Of a stretch of DNA of 64,000 nt, positions 20,537-27,937 are shown one piece after another. The notes under the pieces are model-generated. The model saw only the letters and a program-made list of their open reading frames with translations, had not been told where the DNA came from and did not search any database. The translations under genes were made by a program, and so were the position numbers. Each line of letters starts with the position of its first letter. The stretch's first letter is position 1. This DNA is from Candidatus Rhodoferax randersensis (GTDB taxonomy: Bacteria > Pseudomonadota > Gammaproteobacteria > Burkholderiales > Burkholderiaceae_C): NCBI GenBank assembly GCA_016718155.1, contig JADKEH010000013.1, positions 62,001-126,000 on the forward strand, given 5' to 3'.

Positions 20537-20758
20537 GAGATTCCTCCTTACAGCCACGACGATGGCAACGGTTGCGTTCAGTTTTGTCCGAGGATTGCGG
20601 CTTGGCCCACTGAGGGTTGTCAAAGTCCTTGATTTTGGCGCTTTGTTCAATCGGGCTTTGGGCTCGCGGGCATTGAATGGCCATCATGCCCACGTATTGA
20701 CCCAATTTGCAGACCATCTTGGCGCGACGGATCAGTGCGCAAACCTACAATAGTCTCC

Positions 20759-23700
20759 ATGTTTGTTCACCTGCGTTTGCACACCGAGTTCTCCGTCGTT
20801 GACGGCACCAATCGAATCGACGAGATCGTCAAAGCCGCCGCCAAGGATGCGCAGCCGGCGCTGGCCATCACCGACCTTAGCAACCTGTTTGGCACGGTCA
20901 AGTTCTACAAGGAGGCGCGCAAGCGCGGCGTCAAGCCTTTGATTGGCGCCGAGATCTGGCTGGAGGGGCTGGGCAAGGACAGCGCCGCCCTGTCGCGCAT
21001 CGTGGTCCTGGTGCAAAACACCCAGGGCTACCTCAATCTGTCCGAGTTGCTGGCGCGCGCCTGGACCCAAAACGCCGACAAACCGCAGGCCAGTGTCAAG
21101 CTGGCGTGGCTTCAGGAACTTAATGAGGGCCTGATCGCACTGTCGGGCGCCCAGGCCGGCCCGGTTGGCCAGGCCTTGGTGCAGGGCGATGAAGAACGTG
21201 CCCATGAAGCGGCGTTTCAGTTGTCCGGTCTGTTTGCTCATCGCTTCTACATCGAGCTGCAGCGCGTCGGGCGCCCCGATGATGAGTTGCACGTGGCCGC
21301 TGCCGTGCAACTGGCTGCACGCATGAAGCTGCCGGTGGTGGCCACGCACCCGGTGCAGTTCACCGAGCCGGATGATTTTGAGGCGCACGAGGCACGCGTG
21401 TGTATCGCCGAGGGTGAGATCCTGGGCAACCAGCGTCGCGCCAGGAAGTTCACCCGTGAGCAGTATTTCAAGTCCATCGCCCAGATGCAGGCACTGTTTG
21501 CCGATATCCCTTCGGCGCTGGCCAACACGGTGGAGATCGCGCGGCGCTGCAACCTGACGCTGGTGCTGGGCAAGCCGCAGCTGCCGGATTTTCCGATCCC
21601 CGAGGTGAACGGGCGGCGCATGTCGCCCGAGGACTATTTTCGCCACGTCTCGCACGAGGGCTTGAACGAGCGCCTGTTGCACCTGTACCCCGATGCAGCC
21701 CAGCGTGAGAGCGTGCGCGAGCGTTATGTGCAGCGGCTGGAGTTTGAGATCGCCACCATCGTGAAGATGGGCTTTCCGGGCTACTTCCTGATCGTGGGCG
21801 ACTTCATCATCTGGGCCAAGAACAATGGCTGCCCGGTCGGGCCGGGGCGGGGTTCTGGCGCTGGTTCGCTGGTGGCCTATGCGCTGAAGATCACTGACCT
21901 GGACCCGCTGCAGTACAACCTGCTGTTTGAGCGTTTCCTGAACCCCGAGCGGGTGTCGATGCCCGACTTCGACATTGACTTCTGCCAGAGCAACCGCGAC
22001 CGGGTGATCGACTACGTCAAGCTCAAGTACGGCAAGGACGCCGTCAGCCAGATCGTCACCTTCGGCACCATGGCGGCGCGCGCCGCGGTGCGCGACGTGG
22101 GCCGTGTGCTGGACATGAGTTACACCTTCTGCGACGGCATCAGCAAGTTGATCCCCAACAAGCCAGGTGTGGCGGTCTCGCTGCAGTTGCCGCCGCCTGA
22201 CCGCAAGAAGGACGACAAAACGGTTTATGCCAGCGAGGCCGAGCCGATACTGGCTGAGCGCGAAGCCAAGGAGCACGACGTCAAGACGCTGCTGGAGCTC
22301 GCGCGCAAGCTCGAGGGCATGACCCGCAATGTGGGCATGCATGCTGGGGGCGTGTTGATCGCGCCGGGCAAGCTAACCGACTTTTGCCCGCTGTACCAGC
22401 AGCCTGGCAGCGACTCGGCGGTGAGCCAGTACGACAAGAATGATGTGGAAGCGGTGGGCCTGGTCAAGTTCGACTTTCTGGGCCTGGCCACGCTGACCAT
22501 TCTGGAGATTGCACGCGAGTTCATCGCCCGCCGCCATCCGGGGCAGGAGAACTTCGCCTTCGAAAATCTGCCGCTGGATGACCCCAGGGTCTACAAGCTG
22601 TTCTCCGAGGGCAAGACCGAGGCGGTGTTCCAGTTTGAAAGTCGCGGCATGCAGGGCATGCTGAAAGACGCCAAGCCAACGCGCCTGGAAGACCTGATTG
22701 CGCTGAACGCCTTGTACCGGCCCGGCCCGATGGACCTGATACCCAGCTTTGTGGCGCGCAAACACGGTCGCGAGGTGGTGGAGTACCCGCACCCGCTGGT
22801 GGCCGAGATGCTGTCCGAGACCTACGGGATCATGGTCTACCAGGAGCAGGTGATGCAGACCGCGCAGATCCTGGGCGGCTACTCGCTGGGTGGCGCCGAC
22901 ATGCTGCGCCGGGCCATGGGCAAGAAAGACGCCGATGAGATGGCCAAGCACCGCCAGATCTTTCGCGACGGCGCGGCCAAGAACGCCATCGCTCATGACA
23001 AGGCCGATGAGGTGTTCGACCTGATGGAGAAGTTCGCCGGCTATGGCTTCAACAAGTCGCACGCCGCTGCCTACTCGCTGTTGGCCTACCACACGGCCTG
23101 GCTCAAGGTGCATTACACGGCCGAGTTCTTCTGCGCCAACATGACGGTGGAAATGGACGACACCGACAAGCTCAAGGTCTTGTATGAAGACGCGCTGAAG
23201 ATGGGCGTGAGCTTTGAGCCACCCAACATCAATCGCGGTTTGTACCGCTTCGAGCCGATCAGCAACACCTCGATTCGTTATGGCCTGGGTGCCGTCAAGG
23301 GCACCGGACAGCAGGCCATCGAGGCGATTGTCGCGGCGCGCGAGGGCCGGGGCAACTCGGACAAGGCGGGGCCGTTCACCAGCCTGTTCGATTTTTGCGT
23401 GCGGGTCGATCGCAGCCGACTGAACAAACGCTGTGTCGAGGCGCTGATCAAGGCGGGTGCCTTTGATTGCCTGCAACTCAACCGCGCGGCGCTGATCGAA
23501 TCGGTTGACCGCGCCTTTGACTTTGCCAGTGCCACGCAGGCCAACGCCAACCAGGTTGGCCTGTTCGACATGGGCGGCGAGGATGACCATGGCTCCAGCA
23601 CACAAGAGCCCGATCTGGTGGACGCCACGCCCTGGGGCGTGAAAGAGCGCTTGACGCTGGAAAAGACGGCGATTGGTTTCTACTTGTCGGGCCACCTGTT

Positions 23701-24313
23701 TGACGAGGTCGCCACGGAGGTGCGGCGTTTTGCCAAGCGGCCGATTGAGGAACTGATTGACACCCGCGAGCCGCAGTTGTTGGCGGGCATCATCACCGAC
23801 TTTCGTGTCATCAACGGTCAACGCGGCAAACTCGCGTTGTTCAAGCTCGATGACAAGTCCGGGGTCATCGAAGCACGTGCCGACGAGGCCACCATCAATA
23901 CCCATCGCCAGTTGCTCAAGGATGACGAACTGGTGATCGTGATGGGGCAGGCCAAGCTGGATCGCTTTTCGGGCGGCATGCAGTTCTCCATCACGCAGGT
24001 GTGGGACCTGGAACAGGCACGTTGCCGCTTTGGCAAGTACTTGCGCGTGGCGGTGCAACTGGCTCCCAACGGCCGCGTGCCGGATATCGCGCGCATGCTC
24101 AAGGAGTTCCCGGCGCGCCGGGAATCCACCGAACAGGGCGAGCTGGTGCGCGGCATGGCCGTGCGTTTGGCGGTCACGGCAGGCTCCGAATCCAGTGCGG
24201 CCGGTGCGGAGTTCCAGTTGGGCGACGACTATCGGTTCTATCCCAGCAACGCGGCGTTGGCGGGATGGCGCGCGCAGGCTGAGCAGTTCAGTGCGAGTGT
24301 TGTATATGGTTGA
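20759..24313 (+). CDS. dnaE: DNA polymerase III alpha subunit
   Basis: An 1184-residue replicative polymerase. The N-terminal PHP domain begins MFVHLRLHTEFSVVDG. The C-family polymerase palm contains GPGRGSGAGSLVAYAL and PDFDIDFCQSNRDRVIDYV with catalytic aspartates, then the fingers with RPGPMDLIPSF and KSHAAAYSLLAYHTAWLK. An OB-fold near residue 1000 (ITDFRVINGQRGKLALFKLD) completes the protein. The ATG at 20759 matches the family start; the frame from 20735 adds only eight residues. The last 8 bp overlap the capD-like gene, an uncommon partner for dnaE. The 222-bp region before it must hold its promoter; nothing else is evident there. Confidence 0.97.
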   Translation: MFVHLRLHTEFSVVDGTNRIDEIVKAAAKDAQPALAITDLSNLFGTVKFYKEARKRGVKPLIGAEIWLEGLGKDSAALSRIVVLVQNTQGYLNLSELLARAWTQNADKPQASVKLAWLQELNEGLIALSGAQAGPVGQALVQGDEERAHEAAFQLSGLFAHRFYIELQRVGRPDDELHVAAAVQLAARMKLPVVATHPVQFTEPDDFEAHEARVCIAEGEILGNQRRARKFTREQYFKSIAQMQALFADIPSALANTVEIARRCNLTLVLGKPQLPDFPIPEVNGRRMSPEDYFRHVSHEGLNERLLHLYPDAAQRESVRERYVQRLEFEIATIVKMGFPGYFLIVGDFIIWAKNNGCPVGPGRGSGAGSLVAYALKITDLDPLQYNLLFERFLNPERVSMPDFDIDFCQSNRDRVIDYVKLKYGKDAVSQIVTFGTMAARAAVRDVGRVLDMSYTFCDGISKLIPNKPGVAVSLQLPPPDRKKDDKTVYASEAEPILAEREAKEHDVKTLLELARKLEGMTRNVGMHAGGVLIAPGKLTDFCPLYQQPGSDSAVSQYDKNDVEAVGLVKFDFLGLATLTILEIAREFIARRHPGQENFAFENLPLDDPRVYKLFSEGKTEAVFQFESRGMQGMLKDAKPTRLEDLIALNALYRPGPMDLIPSFVARKHGREVVEYPHPLVAEMLSETYGIMVYQEQVMQTAQILGGYSLGGADMLRRAMGKKDADEMAKHRQIFRDGAAKNAIAHDKADEVFDLMEKFAGYGFNKSHAAAYSLLAYHTAWLKVHYTAEFFCANMTVEMDDTDKLKVLYEDALKMGVSFEPPNINRGLYRFEPISNTSIRYGLGAVKGTGQQAIEAIVAAREGRGNSDKAGPFTSLFDFCVRVDRSRLNKRCVEALIKAGAFDCLQLNRAALIESVDRAFDFASATQANANQVGLFDMGGEDDHGSSTQEPDLVDATPWGVKERLTLEKTAIGFYLSGHLFDEVATEVRRFAKRPIEELIDTREPQLLAGIITDFRVINGQRGKLALFKLDDKSGVIEARADEATINTHRQLLKDDELVIVMGQAKLDRFSGGMQFSITQVWDLEQARCRFGKYLRVAVQLAPNGRVPDIARMLKEFPARRESTEQGELVRGMAVRLAVTAGSESSAAGAEFQLGDDYRFYPSNAALAGWRAQAEQFSASVVYG

Positions 24314-26225
24314 GGCGGTTCATAAGCAGCTTATTGCCTTGCCTCGCGCAGTCAAGCGCCTGGTCGTGATTGCCATGGATGTGCTGTTGTCGGTCCTGGC
24401 AACGTGGATCGCTTTCACGCTAAGGCTGGACACGCCACACGTGCCCTCGGGCGCGCAGTGGCTGGTGTATGGCCTGGCGCCCCTGTTGGCGGTGCCCGTG
24501 TTCATTCGATTTGGCCTGTACCGCGCCATCTTTCGCTATTCCGGTCAAGCCGCGTTGCTGGCCACGACCCAGGCGGTGGCCGTCTATGCGGCGATGCTGT
24601 CGGCGGTGTTGTTGTTGTGGGGTGCCTGGTTCACATCACCTCGCAGCCTGGGTTTGCTTCAGCCCCTGGCCTTCCTGCCATTGGTTGCGATCAGCCGCGC
24701 CACAGCGCGATTTTGGCTGGCCGGCCTTTCCGGGCGGGCGTCCGTGCCGGCAGGAAGGCTGCTGATCTATGGCGCCGGCATGGCGGGTGTCGAGACAGCC
24801 GCTGGTCTGGCGGTTTCGCGCGGCTTTGTGCCGGTTGGATTTCTGGACGACGACTCGGCCAAGGTTGGCCGCAGCATCAACGGTATCAATGTGTTCTCGC
24901 CAACTCAGGTTTTGGCGCTGGTACAACGCCTGGGCGTGACAGACATTTTGCTGGCCCTGCCCAGCGTCAGCCGTGAACGGCGCAACGACATCATTGCCAG
25001 CTTGCGAGAGGTTCCGGTGCATGTCCGCACCTTGCCAGGACTGGCCGATCTGGCCAGCGGGCGCGTCAGCGTACAGGATTTCCGTGAGCTCGACTTGGAA
25101 GACCTGCTGGGGCGCGCGGCGGTCAAACCGCAGGCCGAGTTGCTGGCCAGCAAGTTGGTGGATCAAGCCGTGCTGGTGACCGGGGCGGGGGGGAGCATTG
25201 GCAGCGAGTTGTGCCGTCAGATTGTGCTGGAGCGTCCGCGCCGACTGCTCTTGCTCGACCACAACGAGTTTGGGCTCTACAGCATTCACAGTGAACTGGT
25301 GGCCTTGTGTCGCGTCAAGGAATGCCAGGTCGAACTGATCCCCTTGCTGGGCAGCGTTGCCAATCGGGGTCGGCTGGACACGGTCTGCACGCAGTACCGG
25401 CCTGACGTCGTGTTTCATGCTGCCGCCTACAAGCACGTGCCCATGGTCGAATGCAATCCGGCGGAGGGCGTCCTTAACAACGTGTTCGGAACCTTGAACC
25501 TGGCGCAGGCGGCGGCGGACGCGGGCGTCAAACGCTTTGTGCTGGTGTCGACCGACAAGGCGGTGCGGCCCACCAACGTCATGGGTGCCAGCAAGCGCAT
25601 GGCCGAACTGGTGCTGCAGGCCCTGCAGGAGCGGTTCGGAGGGGCAGGAACCTGCTTCAGCATGGTCCGCTTTGGCAATGTCCTGGGCTCCAGCGGCAGC
25701 GTGGTGCCATTGTTTCGCGAGCAGTTGACCCACGGTGGTCCACTGACCGTAACGCACCCGGACGTCACGCGCTACTTCATGACCATTCCTGAAGCGGCCC
25801 AGCTCGTGTTGCAGGCGGCCGCCCTGGCCCGTGGCGGCGAGGTGTTCGTGCTCGACATGGGTGAACCGGTCAAGATCATGGACTTGGCGCGCCGCATGGT
25901 GGAGCTGTCCGGCTTGAAAGTGAAGGATGATCGCCATCCCGAGGGCGACATCGAGATCGTGATCACCGGGCTGCGGGCCGGCGAGAAGCTTTATGAGGAG
26001 TTGCTGATTGGTAACAACCCCTCCGCGACAACGCATCCTCGCATCATGAAGGCACACGAGGAATTCATGACCTGGCCGGAGTTGTCGACAGTGCTCGAAA
26101 AAATAAGGCTTGCAGCGATTGATGAGAACGTGGAAGCCATCAAGCAGGTGTTGACCGCCTGTGTGCAAGGCTACCGGGACGAGGGGATTCGGGAGCGCCG
26201 CGCGTCGGCAGTCCGCCTGTCTTGA
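24306..26225 (+). CDS. CapD/WbpM-type nucleotide-sugar 4,6-dehydratase
   Basis: A 639-residue membrane enzyme. Four N-terminal helices (about residues 12-110) precede a CoA-binding-like Rossmann segment (RLLIYGAGMAGVETAAGLAV). A second Rossmann dehydratase domain follows: VLVTGAGGSIGSELCRQI, HAAAYKHVPMVE, STDKAVRPTNVMGASKRMAE (catalytic region with the usual Tyr replaced by Met-Gly) and GLRAGEKLYEELL. Such enzymes convert UDP-GlcNAc to a 4-keto-6-deoxy sugar for O-antigen, capsule or glycoprotein synthesis. The start ATG lies inside the end of dnaE. No other polysaccharide genes are adjacent, so it may be an orphan lipid-surface sugar gene. Confidence 0.92.
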   Translation: MVEAVHKQLIALPRAVKRLVVIAMDVLLSVLATWIAFTLRLDTPHVPSGAQWLVYGLAPLLAVPVFIRFGLYRAIFRYSGQAALLATTQAVAVYAAMLSAVLLLWGAWFTSPRSLGLLQPLAFLPLVAISRATARFWLAGLSGRASVPAGRLLIYGAGMAGVETAAGLAVSRGFVPVGFLDDDSAKVGRSINGINVFSPTQVLALVQRLGVTDILLALPSVSRERRNDIIASLREVPVHVRTLPGLADLASGRVSVQDFRELDLEDLLGRAAVKPQAELLASKLVDQAVLVTGAGGSIGSELCRQIVLERPRRLLLLDHNEFGLYSIHSELVALCRVKECQVELIPLLGSVANRGRLDTVCTQYRPDVVFHAAAYKHVPMVECNPAEGVLNNVFGTLNLAQAAADAGVKRFVLVSTDKAVRPTNVMGASKRMAELVLQALQERFGGAGTCFSMVRFGNVLGSSGSVVPLFREQLTHGGPLTVTHPDVTRYFMTIPEAAQLVLQAAALARGGEVFVLDMGEPVKIMDLARRMVELSGLKVKDDRHPEGDIEIVITGLRAGEKLYEELLIGNNPSATTHPRIMKAHEEFMTWPELSTVLEKIRLAAIDENVEAIKQVLTACVQGYRDEGIRERRASAVRLS

Positions 26226-27552
26226 TCCCTGGTTCGCGTAATACCTCGTCCGGCATCAGCACCACCGGCGCAAAGCCTCCGCCGGGGGTCCGGAAATTGG
26301 TGGTCTGACCGGCATAGATCCGCGCGGCGAGCAGTTGCACCTGGCCGGCGTAGCTGTACGCGCGAAGGTCGAACTTGAGCTTCTGCGGGGCGCCATCGAT
26401 GATGACCCGCCGTTCACCTGGAGCAACCAAGGCCTGGGCAATGAAATCGCCCGCAAGAATGTCGCTCCAGACACGTCGCGTGAGCTTGTCGCCCCGATAG
26501 GTTGCCTTCGATCCGTAGCCGGCAAGCGGCTTGAAGAAGTACCGACGGCGCGTCGCCCACAGCGCCTCGGCGCGCTCGGGCGTCACGCGCAAGGCGTGCG
26601 GAACAACCGCGGACAACAGCGCCCGATCCGCCGCCGTGGCGCCGAGGTCGCGCAACCGATCGGGCTGACTCAGTGTCACCAGATTGGCTTTGTTGGCCAG
26701 CAGGGCATGCGCTCGCGGCGCGGGTGACACGACGACCGCTCCGCTCAGATAGGCCTGACGCAATGCGGCGTGCCCAGGCTGGGCGAGGTAGAAGTCGGTC
26801 AGCCGGTTGTAGACCATGTCGACCACGGTTCCCCCGTGCCACAAGCGACCGTCGCGCCAAGTCAGATCGCGGGGGTCGGCCACCAAGGCCGTGACGCCGC
26901 GTTGTGCCAGCAACTGACGGCATATCTCGAACTCCGGTGCCAGGTACTGGCCCGTCGGGTTGTCGTCAACGATGGCGATCGCTTGCAGTGCCTGCTGGCC
27001 GCGCTGGAGCTGCCATTCGGCCCAGAACATGTCGATAAAGCGCTGATTCAAGTCGGTTGGTACCGTCGTTGTAGGCAGTGCGTCGTCCATGGGTTCACAG
27101 CATCGACGCTGCGCGCGGGCGAGGGCGGCAGTCAGAAATGCGCCGCCAGCGTTGGTGTTGATCTCGATCAGTTTGGGACCGTCGGGGCCGATGTGAAAGT
27201 CGTAGCCCATGAACATCCCCACCGGTCCCCATGCCAGTTGAGCGATGGGGTCGGCCGTGGCCAGTGCCTGCTGCTGGTAGCCCGGCAGCGTGGCCACGCG
27301 CTCGATTGCGGCCACGGTTGCCGCGATGGTGCGGTGTGCCGCGTCAGACACGAAGACCTGGGTGGTGGAAAACAGGTGCGGGTGAGTCAGTGCCAGCGCG
27401 TCGCCCAGTCCTCGTAGCGTGGGATGAAACTCAAGCTCGCCGCGCAGTTGCGCCGGGTCCAGGCTCTGGCAGGCATAACCTTCATTGAGCGCTTGGGCCA
27501 GCGTCACGGTGAGCCCCGGTGTTGCAGGGGCATTTGCAGTGGATTCGCTCAT
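26140..27552 (-). CDS. Circularly permuted ATP-grasp-like protein of unknown function
   Basis: A 470-residue protein. The ATP-grasp metal motif appears early (LIEINTNAGGAF, with E130 and N132), while the nucleotide-lysine strand comes late (YFFKPLAGYGSKATYRGDKL, K341). That is the reverse of canonical ATP-grasp order and like the permuted folds of glutathionylspermidine synthase and amidoligases. LKFDLRAYSYAGQVQLLAAR and NFRTPGGGFAPV complete the site. It may ligate an amine or amino acid to a carboxylate; substrate unknown. Its last 86 bp overlap the convergent capD-like gene and the Pro/Arg-rich end looks unlike the rest. It starts immediately after the ArsR stop codon, so the two are an operon. 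Confidence 0.75.
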   Translation of the reverse strand: MSESTANAPATPGLTVTLAQALNEGYACQSLDPAQLRGELEFHPTLRGLGDALALTHPHLFSTTQVFVSDAAHRTIAATVAAIERVATLPGYQQQALATADPIAQLAWGPVGMFMGYDFHIGPDGPKLIEINTNAGGAFLTAALARAQRRCCEPMDDALPTTTVPTDLNQRFIDMFWAEWQLQRGQQALQAIAIVDDNPTGQYLAPEFEICRQLLAQRGVTALVADPRDLTWRDGRLWHGGTVVDMVYNRLTDFYLAQPGHAALRQAYLSGAVVVSPAPRAHALLANKANLVTLSQPDRLRDLGATAADRALLSAVVPHALRVTPERAEALWATRRRYFFKPLAGYGSKATYRGDKLTRRVWSDILAGDFIAQALVAPGERRVIIDGAPQKLKFDLRAYSYAGQVQLLAARIYAGQTTNFRTPGGGFAPVVLMPDEVLREPGIKTGGLPTRGAPESPRPGSLAHRRSTPA

Positions 27553-27906
27553 TTAGCAGGCCTCGCAGCTGGCTGCGCGCTGCGTGGCGCCGACCGCTCC
27601 CTGGCAGCAATGCTGTGTCAGGTAGGCCAGTAGTGCCGTCATGTGGGGGAAGCTGGCGCGGTAGATCAGGTGGCGTCCGCGTGCTTCGCTGCTGATCAGG
27701 CACGAGTTCAGCAGTTCCTTGAGGTGAAACGACAGGGTACTCGGCGATATGCCCAGTTGCTCGGCCATGGCACCCGGCGTCAGTCCTTGCGGGCCGGCCA
27801 CCACCAAGGCCCGAAAAGCCCGCAGGCGCTGGGGTTGCGCCAATGCCGCCAGCGCCTTGACGACGGCGGCTTCTTGATCAGCCAAAGAAGGAGAAGAATG
27901 TTCCAT
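27553..27906 (-). CDS. ArsR-family transcriptional repressor
   Basis: A 117-residue winged-helix protein (LAQPQRLRAFRALVVAG, then ISPSTLSFHLKELLNSCLI and EARGRHLIYRASF). The C-terminal tail contains HCCQ and ASCEAC, a cluster of cysteines able to bind thiophilic metals or metalloids, or to sense redox state; the standard ELCVCDL motif on the recognition helix is absent. Its start codon lies within the AT-rich palindrome at 27903, so it should autorepress. It is followed without a gap by the permuted ATP-grasp gene, its probable regulated partner. Confidence 0.9.
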   Translation of the reverse strand: MEHSSPSLADQEAAVVKALAALAQPQRLRAFRALVVAGPQGLTPGAMAEQLGISPSTLSFHLKELLNSCLISSEARGRHLIYRASFPHMTALLAYLTQHCCQGAVGATQRAASCEAC

Positions 27907-27930
27907 ACTTCGATAATACTCGAAATATGG
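27903..27930. promoter_or_regulatory. ArsR operator overlapping the arsR start codon
   Basis: Inverted repeat CCATACTTCGA / TCGAAATATGG with 11-bp arms, one mismatch and a 6-bp centre, in an AT-rich patch. The arm core TTCGA with flanking ATA resembles ArsR/SmtB operators, and the site covers the arsR ATG (27904-27906), suggesting autorepression. Confidence 0.75.
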
Positions 27931-27937
27931 AATAGTC

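Noticed and set aside
20732..22342. A 536-residue minus-strand open frame opposite dnaE
   Set aside because: Antisense shadow of dnaE with the usual Leu/Gln/His/Arg-rich composition; the sense frame has all polymerase motifs.
24636..26168. A 510-residue minus-strand open frame opposite the capD-like gene
   Set aside because: Shadow frame; the sense strand carries clear Rossmann and dehydratase motifs.
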